The notes: generated from the sequence alone by a model not told the origin. 64,000 bases of DNA from CAVQBP01 sp963723205 (GCA_963723205.1 CAVRQC010000038.1:124001-188000), one strand, 5' to 3'; positions 36,363 through 45,729 are shown, counted from the stretch's first letter. A program made the numbers and translations.

Positions 36363-37160
36363 TCAAAAAATTTGTTTAACGACATGAATTAAAGAATAAA
36401 ACCCAACTCCATAATTATCTGCCCGGTATCTTAGAATTGAAATAAAATCTATACTAAACATAACACAAGCATGGGTAATAACGCAATAAAAAATCGATCT
36501 TGTTCTGTAAGCAAGAACACCCAGAGCTAATCCGGCTATTATTGCTCCAAATGCTTCAAGAACAGGTTTACCGTCATGCAAAATAAGAAATGGGATCATC
36601 TGAATAAATATTGCATAATATCCGAATTTTTCTTTAAGCCCGAAGAGCATAAATCCTCTCCAGACAAATTCCCATGCAACCAGGTAAATAAAAAGCCCTA
36701 TTTCAAAGATAAAAAAAACATTCCATGAATCAATTGTCGTTTTTAGTTCCGGGTATGCCGAACTAAATTGCGGTAACGCTGAAGCAAACCATATTGTAGG
36801 AAGCATAATACCAAGAAAGATTAAAGAGATTTTGATACCTGCTCTATAGTCACCTAAGGTTATACCGTAATTCCTGATTTTTTCTTTTAATAAAAATTTA
36901 ATGATAAGCACCGGCAAAATGAAGAACGAAAAAAAATCACCGATAAACCAGTAGAGGTACTCAATTAAATATACATGCTGATTATTCTGCAGGTTATCAA
37001 ATAGGTTGTATCTGAAAAATCTTCTTGAAGTATAATACCATGAAATGGTTTGAAGGATGGCAATAGAGATTAATATTATAATTACTTTCCTGTCCAGTTC
37101 TTTCAATTTTTTAAAAAGATATTGAATCTCTGTCTTTAAGTAAAACGGCTTTTTTTCCAT
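36363..37160 (-). CDS. CPBP-family intramembrane protein (Abi/Rce1-like)
   Basis: A 265-residue membrane protein with about seven helices. The family core is AWEFVWRGFMLFGLKEKFG followed by IFIQMIPFLILHDGKPVLEAFGAIIAGLALGVLAYRT and a late ITHACVMFSID; the two His (LHDGKP, THA) fit the metal-site positions of CPBP proteases. The first Glu of the usual EExxxR motif is replaced by Trp (WEFVWR), a variant known from some family branches, so protease activity is uncertain. It precedes pdxJ by 7 bases and probably shares its transcript. Confidence 0.85.
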   Translation of the reverse strand: MEKKPFYLKTEIQYLFKKLKELDRKVIIILISIAILQTISWYYTSRRFFRYNLFDNLQNNQHVYLIEYLYWFIGDFFSFFILPVLIIKFLLKEKIRNYGITLGDYRAGIKISLIFLGIMLPTIWFASALPQFSSAYPELKTTIDSWNVFFIFEIGLFIYLVAWEFVWRGFMLFGLKEKFGYYAIFIQMIPFLILHDGKPVLEAFGAIIAGLALGVLAYRTRSIFYCVITHACVMFSIDFISILRYRADNYGVGFYSLIHVVKQIF

Positions 37161-37258
37161 CTGTTTTAAAATTCAAAGAAAATAAACCAAAAAATAATGG
37201 ACTTTAAATCTTAATGAAAGTTCAATAATAATATAATCCGACTTGTGTGTTGAAAATC

Positions 37259-37287
37259 TTGACAAACTTGGGTAAGAATGTTATATT
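37259..37287 (+). promoter_or_regulatory. Sigma-70 promoter of groESL
   Basis: TTGACA (37259-37264), a 17-base spacer and TATATT (37282-37287). The -10 box runs straight into the CIRCE operator, the classical arrangement for HrcA repression. Confidence 0.8.
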
Positions 37288-37312
37288 AGCACTCACCTTT
37301 TGAGAGTGCTAA
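37286..37312 (+). promoter_or_regulatory. CIRCE operator (HrcA binding site)
   Basis: Perfect consensus: TTAGCACTC (37286-37294), 9-base spacer, GAGTGCTAA (37304-37312). CIRCE is bound by the heat-shock repressor HrcA, whose gene is not in the window. Located 34 bases before the groES ATG. Confidence 0.96.
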
Positions 37313-37346
37313 TAACATAAAATAAATATCTATTGGAGGTTTAAAA

Positions 37347-37646
37347 ATGGCAAAAATTAACTTAAAACCCTTGGCTGATAGAGTAATTGTACGGCCAATG
37401 GAAGCAGAAGAAAAAACCAAAGGTGGAATCATTCTGCCTGATACCGCTAAAGAAAAACCAATCGAAGGAACAATCATAGCTGTTGGTCCCGGAAAAACTA
37501 CAGAAGATGGAAAACAGGTTAAGATGGAAGTTAAAGAGGGAGACAAGGTATTATATGGAAAATACAGCGGAACTGAGGTTACAGTTGAGGGTGAAGAATA
37601 TTTAATTATGCGTGAGAGTGATATTTTTGCAATAATTGGTAAATAA
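37347..37646 (+). CDS. groS: Co-chaperonin GroES
   Basis: The heptameric lid of the GroEL folding chamber. The 99 residues show the expected KPLADRVIVRPMEAEEKTKGGIILPDTA start, with the mobile loop, and the GDKVLYGKYSGTEV stretch. A GGAGG ribosome binding site precedes the ATG. Under CIRCE/HrcA control, with groEL 32 bases downstream. Confidence 0.98.
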   Translation: MAKINLKPLADRVIVRPMEAEEKTKGGIILPDTAKEKPIEGTIIAVGPGKTTEDGKQVKMEVKEGDKVLYGKYSGTEVTVEGEEYLIMRESDIFAIIGK

Positions 37647-37678
37647 ATCAGAAAATAAAAAATATAGGAGGACTAATA

Positions 37679-39319
37679 ATGTCATCTAAATTAATTGAAT
37701 TTGACAGCGAAGCTCGCAATAAGCTAAAAAAAGGTGTAGACAAGCTGGCAAATGCCGTTAAAGTTACATTAGGACCAAAAGGCCGTAATGTTGTTCTGGA
37801 GAAAAAATTCGGAGCACCAACTGTTACAAAAGATGGTGTTTCCGTAGCGAAAGAAATTGATCTTGAGGATCCTGCTGAAAATATGGGTGCTCAAATGGTT
37901 CGTGAAGTTGCTTCCAAAACCAGTGATGTTGCGGGCGACGGTACAACTACTGCTACAGTATTAGCCCAGGCAATTTATCGCGAAGGCTTGAAAAACGTAA
38001 CAGCCGGAGCTAATCCAATGGATCTAAAAAGAGGCATCGATTTGGCAGTTAATAGTGTTGTAGAGCACTTAAGATCAGTTAGCCGTGAAGTTGAAGGTAG
38101 AAATGAAATTGCACAGGTTGGTGCTATTTCTGCAAATAATGATAAATCGATTGGTGATTTAATTGCTGATGCAATGGAAAAAGTTGGTAAAGACGGTGTA
38201 ATAACAGTTGAAGAAGCAAAAGGTACCGAAACTGCATTAGAAGTTGTTGAAGGTATGCAGTTCGATAGAGGCTATCTATCACCTTACTTTGTAACTAACA
38301 CCGAGAGCATGGAAACAATTCTTGAAGATCCATATATCTTAATTCATGATAAGAAAATCTCTGCTATGAAAGATCTTCTTCCTGTTCTGGAAAAAGTAGC
38401 ACAGCAAGGGAAAGCAATGTTGATTATCGCTGAAGATCTTGAGGGAGAAGCTCTTGCAACTTTAGTTGTTAATAAAATTAGAGGAACACTCAAGGTTGCT
38501 GCAGTAAAAGCACCGGGCTTCGGTGATAGAAGGAAAGCTATGCTGGAAGATATAGCAGTTCTGACAAACGGTACTGTTATTTCTGAAGAGAGAGGATTCA
38601 AACTGGAAAATGCAACTGTATCTTATCTTGGCTCAGCTAAAAAAGTTGTTATCGATAAAGACAATACTACCATAGTAGAAGGTGCCGGAAAGACAGAAGA
38701 TATTAAGAAAAGAATAAATGAAATTAAAGCTCAGATTGATAAAACTACTTCAGATTATGATAAAGAAAAACTGCAGGAAAGATTAGCCAAATTATCCGGT
38801 GGCGTGGCAGTATTAAAAATAGGAGCTTCAACAGAAGTTGAAATGAAAGAAAAGAAAGCACGCGTTGAAGATGCACTCCATGCTACACGTGCCGCAGTCG
38901 AGGAAGGAATCGTTGCCGGCGGTGGTGTTGCATTTATAAGAGCAATTGCCGGTTTGGAAAAGATTAAAGGTGATAACCTGGATCAGACCACTGGTGTAAA
39001 GATAATTGTCAAAGCTCTTGAAGAACCGCTAAGACAAATTGTCAACAATGCCGGTATAGAAGGATCAGTTGTATTACAGAAAGTAAAAGAAGGTAAAGAT
39101 GACTTCGGATTTAACGCTGCTACCGAAACGTATGAGAACTTAATTAAAGCAGGAGTAATTGATCCTACAAAGGTTACCAGAACTGCACTTGAAAATGCAG
39201 CTTCGGTAGCCTCACTGTTAATTACAACTGAAGCAGTTGTATATGAAGTAAAAGAGAAAGAAGCACCAATGCCTCCGATGCCTGGCGGCGGTATGGGTGA
39301 TATGGGCGGTATGTATTAA
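37679..39319 (+). CDS. groL: Chaperonin GroEL
   Basis: The 60-kDa chaperonin that folds proteins in an ATP-driven cage. The 546 residues include TLGPKGRNVVLEKKFGAPTVTKDGV, the ATP loop GDGTTTATVLAQ, and the C-terminal Gly/Met-rich tail PMPGGGMGDMGGMY. Normal length and complete. AGGAGG ribosome binding site. A strong terminator follows 33 bases downstream, just before an insertion sequence. Confidence 0.99.
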   Translation: MSSKLIEFDSEARNKLKKGVDKLANAVKVTLGPKGRNVVLEKKFGAPTVTKDGVSVAKEIDLEDPAENMGAQMVREVASKTSDVAGDGTTTATVLAQAIYREGLKNVTAGANPMDLKRGIDLAVNSVVEHLRSVSREVEGRNEIAQVGAISANNDKSIGDLIADAMEKVGKDGVITVEEAKGTETALEVVEGMQFDRGYLSPYFVTNTESMETILEDPYILIHDKKISAMKDLLPVLEKVAQQGKAMLIIAEDLEGEALATLVVNKIRGTLKVAAVKAPGFGDRRKAMLEDIAVLTNGTVISEERGFKLENATVSYLGSAKKVVIDKDNTTIVEGAGKTEDIKKRINEIKAQIDKTTSDYDKEKLQERLAKLSGGVAVLKIGASTEVEMKEKKARVEDALHATRAAVEEGIVAGGGVAFIRAIAGLEKIKGDNLDQTTGVKIIVKALEEPLRQIVNNAGIEGSVVLQKVKEGKDDFGFNAATETYENLIKAGVIDPTKVTRTALENAASVASLLITTEAVVYEVKEKEAPMPPMPGGGMGDMGGMY

Positions 39320-39352
39320 AATATCGTTCACTCATAGAGAAGAAATGGAAAG

Positions 39353-39383
39353 GGCGACCAAGTTAATCGGGTCGCCTTTTTTA
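39353..39383 (+). terminator. Rho-independent terminator after groEL
   Basis: GGCGACC (39353-39359) and GGTCGCC (39370-39376) form a perfect 7-base GC-rich stem with a 10-base loop, followed by a run of six T. Classic intrinsic terminator of the groESL operon. Confidence 0.93.
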
Positions 39384-39528
39384 TTTGAAAAGCAAAAAGA
39401 TTTATAATCAATTAAGATAGTTAAGAGATTTCCCCGGTATTTTTACCACTCATATCTTTTATTTAAAAATATCCATTAACTAACTTTGATTTTTGATTTC
39501 TCAAAAACAATTCTCAAATTATTAATTA

Positions 39529-40686
39529 ACTGAACTTACGCAAAAAGCTATTTTTCAAATTCAAAAGATAATTGATGAACTTGCTGTAACTCTTCATAAG
39601 CTACTTTAATAGCTTTTTCATAAATCCTTGCCTTTATCGCAAAATGATTTAGTTTTGTTTTCATACTCATAGTCTCTAATTTGTAAAAAGCAAATATAGA
39701 TGCAAAAATATGATTACTCTGAGTCCGAACCATTCTCGCCGGAGATTTGCATAAAGAAGCATTCTTTTTTAAGGACTTATGATATACTTCTATCTTCCAT
39801 CGTTTTTGATAGAGTTCTGTAATTTGATTATATGTTAATGTCTTATCACTTGTAACTAAATATAAAACACCTTCAGTATCATCTTCGTTTTTGAAGATTT
39901 CTTTGACTAAATATAACTCAAATGGGACATCTTCTAAATAGATTTTATAAATAGTGTTTTCTTTTAGTTCAAGCGAACTTACTGTAACATATTTTCCATA
40001 TATCTTATCCTTTCGACTCAATGCTACTTTACGATTTGTCTTTATTGGCATTATGAATTCTTTTTCTAATTTCTTCTTTATATGAACCATATTTGCTGCT
40101 GATGCATACCAAACATCATTTATTACATACTTAAATTGAACTTTATTCTTCATTATTTGATTTAACATCTGTTGATACATTTGATTCTTTGTAATTTCGC
40201 TTACTCTTTTGTCTTTACCTTTTTTCTCATCGTATACCGTTTTTGTCTTTTTAACTATCAAATAATTTATCGGGATCTTTCCTCTTTCATTTATGTACAA
40301 TGCCGATAGAAGATTTATCCCTTTGACTGCTCTGCCTTTTGTATGATCATGATACCAACTTACTATTTCATTTTCTTCTGTGTAGGGTTTTTCTTCTATA
40401 GTATCGTCTATTACTACTATTCCTTCTTCTGTCTGTATTTCTTTGATGGTTGGTTTTACCATTTTCCATAATTCTTTTGAGCTGAAATCACTCTCACTTA
40501 AAAATCTTGTCACTTTATCGTGACTTATTTCTCCTTCTGTCATTATTGACAACCCTGTGGCTGTTGTATATGAAAACGAACTTAATAGATAATCAGAATA
40601 CAATTCTAATAATTCTTTGTCCATTTTCTTCTCTTCTTTTGTTATTACAAAATTACTCCTTTTTTGTATCTTTGCGTAAGTTCAGT
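39529..40686 (-). mobile_element. IS4-type insertion sequence (complete)
   Basis: Perfect 16-base terminal inverted repeats: ACTGAACTTACGCAAA at 39529-39544 and its complement at 40671-40686. AATTA flanks both ends directly (39524-39528 and 40687-40691), a likely 5-base target duplication, although the site itself is A/T-rich and palindromic. The 1158-base element holds one intact transposase and almost nothing else. It inserted in the gap between groESL and a TPR protein gene without breaking either. Confidence 0.92.
39548..40624 (-). CDS. IS4-type DDE transposase
   Basis: A 358-residue RNase H-fold transposase. Catalytic acids are probably D73 (VVIDDTIEE), D170 (VINDVWYAS) and E279. The last sits in a textbook YREK signature, Y-x2-R-x3-E-x6-K (Y272, R275, E279, K286; YQKRWKIEVYHKSLK), which defines the IS4 superfamily; subgroup (IS701-, ISH3- or IS4-like) is uncertain. 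The frame is intact and ends 4 bases from the inverted repeat, so the element may be active. Confidence 0.9.
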   Translation of the reverse strand: MDKELLELYSDYLLSSFSYTTATGLSIMTEGEISHDKVTRFLSESDFSSKELWKMVKPTIKEIQTEEGIVVIDDTIEEKPYTEENEIVSWYHDHTKGRAVKGINLLSALYINERGKIPINYLIVKKTKTVYDEKKGKDKRVSEITKNQMYQQMLNQIMKNKVQFKYVINDVWYASAANMVHIKKKLEKEFIMPIKTNRKVALSRKDKIYGKYVTVSSLELKENTIYKIYLEDVPFELYLVKEIFKNEDDTEGVLYLVTSDKTLTYNQITELYQKRWKIEVYHKSLKKNASLCKSPARMVRTQSNHIFASIFAFYKLETMSMKTKLNHFAIKARIYEKAIKVAYEELQQVHQLSFEFEK

Positions 40687-40709
40687 AATTAATTTAAAAA
40701 TGGAAATTT

Positions 40710-41543
40710 TCAAAATGATAGCTGATAACTTAGCTGAATACCTTTAATATTATCGTAATTCATTTGAGGAAATGAAACTGTCTGAATCTTATTATGAGCT
40801 TCGTTTGAGATAAACAGCAAATCAATTTGGGTATACAGCCAAACAGCAGTCAGTGCAATAATAGAAATATTCCTTTTTCGAAATGCCGAGTTATAGCTGT
40901 TATATTTTGATGAGATTAATGATGCTTGCGTCTGATTCATATAATCCCGATGTCTTCTGTTCATATCGTAAATAAAGTATATAGTTGATCCTAATGTTGC
41001 AGCTGTTAAAGTAGTGAATATCCAACCCTTTGCGGTATAACCTCTTGTTAAATGACCCACACCCGGAAATATTATTGATAGCGCAATTGATTTTTTTAAG
41101 TTTTCCTCCGAATTAATATTCCTGACTAATTGAGGAACATACAAAGTATCAGTCCTGGCTGCAGCTAATTTCCTGATTTCGATTTGTTCTTTACGGAAAT
41201 TATTTTTTATATCATTAAAAAATGCAACTATTTTGGGAGATGTTTTTGATGAATCAAGGTTATAAGTAGAATCTAATCTTAAGATTTGCCTAAAGCTATA
41301 CCTAGCAGAATCATCCTGGTTAATGGAAAAATGAGATATTGCTTTCATTCTATATATTTCTTTCAAATTAGAATTGCTTATGGTGTCTTTTCCCGCTAAA
41401 AGTTTGTTTGAACTATTAATTACCTTTTGATACTCAAAAGATTCAAACTGCTTTTTTAAGGTTTTTAATGAGTCACCATTAATTTGACAGAAAATATTAA
41501 TAGAAAAAAGAAAAAATAATGTACAAGTGATCCAACTTTTCAT
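40710..41543 (-). CDS. Exported TPR-like protein with DUF5683-like membrane part
   Basis: A 277-residue protein. It has a signal peptide (1-19), then helical TPR-like repeats (22-100: LKTLKKQFESFEYQKVINSSNKLLA, DSARYSFRQILRLDSTYNLD), then a small membrane domain (about 153-225) with SIIFPGVGHLTRGYTAKGWIFTTLTAATLGSTIYFIYD, a pattern I associate with DUF5683-type proteins, and a short C-terminal tail. It lies 113 bases after the Ser/Thr kinase gene on the same strand and may be part of that signalling cluster. Role unknown. Confidence 0.7.
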   Translation of the reverse strand: MKSWITCTLFFLFSINIFCQINGDSLKTLKKQFESFEYQKVINSSNKLLAGKDTISNSNLKEIYRMKAISHFSINQDDSARYSFRQILRLDSTYNLDSSKTSPKIVAFFNDIKNNFRKEQIEIRKLAAARTDTLYVPQLVRNINSEENLKKSIALSIIFPGVGHLTRGYTAKGWIFTTLTAATLGSTIYFIYDMNRRHRDYMNQTQASLISSKYNSYNSAFRKRNISIIALTAVWLYTQIDLLFISNEAHNKIQTVSFPQMNYDNIKGIQLSYQLSF

Positions 41544-41656
41544 AAAGAGCTTTGCAAGTGGTAATTTCTAAACACTAGAAATTAAAGCCATAAAATAAAA
41601 GAGTTTATCAATTATAACAAGCGATAAATAAAAAAAGTATTGCTTTTAGGATTGTA

Positions 41657-43201
41657 CTATTCGGATGGTGATTCTGTTTTCTGGAAATTATAAATATATT
41701 CTACTGTTTCTTTGGCATTTATTTTAATTGTTGTATCTACTTTACCGTAATTAGGATTTGTAATAATTATATGATAGTTACCTGGCAACAGGGCTAACGG
41801 CTCCCTTAAAGGGGTTGTGCCATACAGCTTCCTATTAATGTATATATTTCCCCATGGATTTATTTTACACTCAAGGTGACCTACCAGATTATTAAAGTTA
41901 ATTGAAATGGAATCAACCATATTGGATTTGATTCTAATTCTCCTATTATATGCCGGGAAATCAGGGTGAACAAGCCTTAACTCATGGATTCCGGATTTCA
42001 AATTAATGTTTTTTGAAAGAGGTGTCGTATCAATCTTTTTATTGTCTATATAAACATCAGCCCACGGCAGACACTCAATAAAAAGCTGTCCTGGAATAAC
42101 CGAAGAATTAGTTTCAAGGACTTTGCTCGTGACTTTTGGACTTTCATTTTTAACATCTTCCAGGGGAGCTAGAAAATTCTCTTCTTTTTTAAAGAAATAA
42201 CCATCGATGTTGTTGCTGATTTCCGGTGTTTTATAAACAAAGGAACTCTTTTTCGAAATTATATCCGTCCGGAAATATAAAAATGCAAATACAGAAATTA
42301 GAATTATAATAGGCAGAGCAATATATGCTACCTTTTTACTTCTTCTCTTATAATATATTTCTTTTGTAATTCTGTATTGTATTTCCTCTTCAATACCGAG
42401 TTGGTTTAAAACTTCTGCGGCTGATTTAGCCCTGTTTCTAAGATTCTTCTGAAGCATGCTTTGCAAAGCCTTCTGAATATTTTCCGGCAGACCTTTTATT
42501 TTATCAATAATTTGCGAAACATTATAGTTTAAGACTTTATTAATTGTCTTACTGATATCATCTCCAAGTACAGGGTTCTCATTAAGATATAATTCATAGG
42601 CTACAATACCAGCAGAGAAAATATCTGTTTGAGGGGTCAGCTCTTCACCTCGAATTTGTTCGGGGGACATATAGCTCGGGGTTCCGACAATAGAAGCTTT
42701 TTGAGTTAAAGCAGTATCGTTTATTACAAAAGCTAATCCAAAATCCGCTATCTTTAATTCGAGATTTGAATTAACTAAAATATTTTCCGGTTTAATATCT
42801 CTGTGAATAATCCTGTTTTGGTGAGCTACATGCAGAGCTTTCAATAGCTGTATTAAAAGGTAAGTCTTTTCATCTACTGAAAGATTATTAAATTTAATAA
42901 TAGCACGGAGATTTCTGCTGTCAAAATATTCGAAAGATAAATAGAAGTAATTCTGATATGTTCCGAAATCCAATACTTTTATAAGGTTGGGGTGATCAAG
43001 TCTTGCCAGTATTTTAGCTTCTCTTTTAAATCTGCCCAATACTGTTTTATCCGAAAGTTCATTGGTATTAAGAGTTTTAAGGATAATTTTTTTTCCCAGG
43101 TAGATATGATTTGCAACATATACCGAAGTGTTAGTGTCCTTTTTTAGACATTCAATAACCTCAAATTTCTCGAATAAAATTTCTGTAGAAATATTAGTCA
43201 T
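41657..43201 (-). CDS. Ser/Thr protein kinase with extracytoplasmic PEGA domains
   Basis: A Hanks-type kinase of 514 residues. The kinase domain (about 11-270) has the ATP lysine K42 (IILKTL), catalytic D135 in HRDIKPEN, metal D153 in ADFGLAF and the activation segment GTPSYMSPEQI. One membrane helix follows (about 292-311). The outer part carries two PEGA domains (about 375-435, GQLFIECLPWADVYIDNKKIDTTPL; and 440-505, GHLECKINPWGNIYINRKLYGTTPL). PEGA repeats are surface beta-domains that may bind envelope glycans. Its start overlaps the sigma-54 activator gene by 8 bases. Confidence 0.93.
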   Translation of the reverse strand: MTNISTEILFEKFEVIECLKKDTNTSVYVANHIYLGKKIILKTLNTNELSDKTVLGRFKREAKILARLDHPNLIKVLDFGTYQNYFYLSFEYFDSRNLRAIIKFNNLSVDEKTYLLIQLLKALHVAHQNRIIHRDIKPENILVNSNLELKIADFGLAFVINDTALTQKASIVGTPSYMSPEQIRGEELTPQTDIFSAGIVAYELYLNENPVLGDDISKTINKVLNYNVSQIIDKIKGLPENIQKALQSMLQKNLRNRAKSAAEVLNQLGIEEEIQYRITKEIYYKRRSKKVAYIALPIIILISVFAFLYFRTDIISKKSSFVYKTPEISNNIDGYFFKKEENFLAPLEDVKNESPKVTSKVLETNSSVIPGQLFIECLPWADVYIDNKKIDTTPLSKNINLKSGIHELRLVHPDFPAYNRRIRIKSNMVDSISINFNNLVGHLECKINPWGNIYINRKLYGTTPLREPLALLPGNYHIIITNPNYGKVDTTIKINAKETVEYIYNFQKTESPSE

Positions 43202-44702
43202 TTACGTATAATTTATTTTCTTCTTCAAGCTCTTTAAGTTTTAACTGGACCCATCTAACAGAAACACCTAAAGATTTTGCAGTTGCAGTTCTGTTCCCGT
43301 CAAATTCTTTTAACCTTTTGTTAAGTATGGATTTCTCTATCTCCCGCAATGTACCGCTGAAGTTAACATCATCATCTTCTTCTATTATTATATGTTCCGG
43401 TAAAAGCTTATTCGTATCACAAAGAATTAATGCTCTTTGAATAACATTTTCAAGCTGCCTGACATTCCCCGGCCAGGAATAGCTTTCCAATATTTTCATT
43501 ACCTTGGAATCCACATGTATTTCATTATCAGAATATTTTTTGATAAAATATTTTGTTAGTAGAGGGATATCTCCTTTCCTTTCCCTCAAAGGAGGAATCG
43601 TAATTGGGAATACATTTAACCTATAAAAAAGATCACGCCTGAATTTATCTTCTTTTACTAATTGCTGCAAGTCTTTATTAGTTGCAGCAATAACTCTTAC
43701 ATCAACTTTTATAACATCAGTATCCCCTAATCTAATAATTTCTTTGTTTTGAAGCACACGTAAAAGTTTAGCTTGAAGTGCAATTGAAATATCGGCAATC
43801 TCATCCAAAAAGAAAGTGCCATTATGGGCAACTTCAAAGAGCCCTTTTTTATCCGAATTTGCTCCTGTAAATGCACCTTTTTTATATCCGAAAAGTTCAC
43901 TTTCAAGCAGGGTATCCGGTATTGAGCCGCAAAATTGTGCTAAATAAGGTTTTTCATTCCTTAAACTCAGATTATGTATTGCCTTAGCAACGAGTTCTTT
44001 TCCTGTTCCGCTTTCACCCATTAGAAGAACCGTAGCATCTGTTCTTGATACTTTATGAATTAATGCAGACATCTTCTTTATAGCACTGCTTTCCCCCACT
44101 AATTCGGCTATTTGATTTGATGCCTGTAACTGGTTTAATAGAATTATATTTTCTTTTTGCAATTCCTGGTAGCTGATTATTTTATCCAGGGAAAGAGAAA
44201 CAAGGTTTGAAAAGAAATCTAAAAATTGAAGGTTTTCTTCTGTAAACTCTTTCCTGTTTATCCTGCTGTCAGCCAGGATTACTCCCCAGACTTTTCTGTT
44301 TCTTATAATCGGAACACCTAAAACAGATTTGATGTTATGTATCTGTATACTTTCAAACTGCGATATATTGGGATCACTTTGTACATCGTGATAAAGCATA
44401 GGTTCTTTTTTTTCAATAACCTGCTGTAAAATTCCTGACGAGAAAGTAGATATATCGTTTATATTTTCCTGCTCAATATTTCTTGCAGCAATTATACTGA
44501 ACTTCTGGTTTTCTTCATTATATTTTACGAATAAACCTCTTTCAGCATTTATTACTTTAATAATCAAATCAAGTGTTTCTTCAATTAAAGTATTTTCATA
44601 TACAGCGGAATTTAAAGTCTGGCTAATCTGGTAAAGAGTTTGGAATTGTTCTTTAGTAATTAAACGAATATTATCAATTTTGTCTGTGTTATAACTTATC
44701 AT
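43194..44702 (-). CDS. Sigma-54-dependent activator with N-terminal GAF domain
   Basis: A 502-residue enhancer-binding protein. A GAF sensor domain (about 25-180: ERGLFVKYNEENQKFSIIAARN..VLGVPIIRNRKVWGVILAD) is followed by the AAA+ domain (about 200-430) with Walker A GESGTGKE (229-236) and the sigma-54 contact loop GAFTGA (276-281), then a Fis-type helix-turn-helix (NRTATAKSLGVSVRWVQLKL). There is no receiver domain, so it is switched by a GAF ligand or by phosphorylation rather than by a histidine kinase. It is 16 bases after the lipoprotein gene and overlaps the kinase gene by 8. Confidence 0.94.
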   Translation of the reverse strand: MISYNTDKIDNIRLITKEQFQTLYQISQTLNSAVYENTLIEETLDLIIKVINAERGLFVKYNEENQKFSIIAARNIEQENINDISTFSSGILQQVIEKKEPMLYHDVQSDPNISQFESIQIHNIKSVLGVPIIRNRKVWGVILADSRINRKEFTEENLQFLDFFSNLVSLSLDKIISYQELQKENIILLNQLQASNQIAELVGESSAIKKMSALIHKVSRTDATVLLMGESGTGKELVAKAIHNLSLRNEKPYLAQFCGSIPDTLLESELFGYKKGAFTGANSDKKGLFEVAHNGTFFLDEIADISIALQAKLLRVLQNKEIIRLGDTDVIKVDVRVIAATNKDLQQLVKEDKFRRDLFYRLNVFPITIPPLRERKGDIPLLTKYFIKKYSDNEIHVDSKVMKILESYSWPGNVRQLENVIQRALILCDTNKLLPEHIIIEEDDDVNFSGTLREIEKSILNKRLKEFDGNRTATAKSLGVSVRWVQLKLKELEEENKLYVND

Positions 44703-44718
44703 CTTTCTCCAATATCTT

Positions 44719-45729
44719 CTATTTTATTTGAAATCTTCCCGGCAGGGACTTATAACTATCTAAAAATTTATCTACAACGGAAACAGCCCAAAAATAATCA
44801 CCTGAAATAACAGTGGTTGTGTCTATTTCCAGGGTTGTCTGATTCGGCGGTATATTATCCTGAGTAAATATAGGCTGTGGATTGGTTGCATTGTATATTT
44901 CAACTTTGTATGTGAATGGAAAACCATTCTCATATTGATTCCAGGTTAAATTAACCGGAAGAGAAAAGGTAAGAGAATCACTATTCGGCGATATTATATC
45001 AACTCCACTTTTAATTACCCTGGCAACTTTATTGCTTCCGACTAAAAACTGTCTGTTAAAAGTATCAATAACCCATACATCAAAACTATACCCGACAGTT
45101 TGGTCAAGGTTGTTAACATTAAGCTTGGCAGTTGTGAATGTTCCCTGATATAATTTGCTCTGCAGCTCTAATCCGCCCGTAAAATTCAGCATATCATTCT
45201 CTACAAATACTGAATCAATATCGTTATCACTGTCATTTATTTTCACCTTAAATACCAGGTCAGCCATTTGTCCAACGGCAACATTCGATTGACCGGATTG
45301 GTTGACAACTTCCGAATAAATTGAATAACTATCCAAAGTTGGAATTTTATTCATATTAACAATAGGTATAGTAATTTGTTTATTATTATTCCACTTAACT
45401 ACTACTGTATCAGGTGTATAACCATCTTTTTTAAAAATCAAATTCCCGTTTACAGGTTTAATATTACTAATAGTAAATTTTCCAGAGTCATTTGTTGTAA
45501 CTACTATATTACCGGGAATCCAAAAAACTGAGACATCGGATATACCTGTAAGCGGTGCACTAATTGTTTGCACAGTTCCGTCAATTTGCACAAGATTAGG
45601 TTTAATTTGGACCAGATCTGATTTGGGTCCGTTTGGATCCAAGGGATTATCTCTGGGAGCATTACAGGAAAAAGAAAAAAGAGCCACAAGAGATAAAAAC
45701 AGATTTAGAATAAAATCCTTTTTATACAT
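44719..45729 (-). CDS. Lipoprotein with carboxypeptidase-regulatory-like and Ig/FN3-like domains
   Basis: A 336-residue envelope lipoprotein: lipoprotein signal with lipobox FSFSC (C22) followed by NAPRDNPLDPNGP, the start typical of such lipoproteins. A carboxypeptidase-regulatory-like fold (about 45-125: GISDVSVFWIPGNIVVTTNDSGKFTISNIKPVNGNLIFKKDGY) and two further beta domains follow; the last (about 245-336) ends YFWAVSVVDKFLDSYKSLPGRFQI. The gene starts the lipoprotein-activator-kinase cluster, so it may sense or mark the envelope state that those regulators respond to. Confidence 0.8.
   Translation of the reverse strand: MYKKDFILNLFLSLVALFSFSCNAPRDNPLDPNGPKSDLVQIKPNLVQIDGTVQTISAPLTGISDVSVFWIPGNIVVTTNDSGKFTISNIKPVNGNLIFKKDGYTPDTVVVKWNNNKQITIPIVNMNKIPTLDSYSIYSEVVNQSGQSNVAVGQMADLVFKVKINDSDNDIDSVFVENDMLNFTGGLELQSKLYQGTFTTAKLNVNNLDQTVGYSFDVWVIDTFNRQFLVGSNKVARVIKSGVDIISPNSDSLTFSLPVNLTWNQYENGFPFTYKVEIYNATNPQPIFTQDNIPPNQTTLEIDTTTVISGDYFWAVSVVDKFLDSYKSLPGRFQIK

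Noticed and set aside
41544..41656. Sigma-54 (-24/-12) promoter before the TPR protein gene
   Set aside because: A TTTGCAAGTGG stretch was considered but the TGGCAC and TTGCA elements do not occur at the required spacing.
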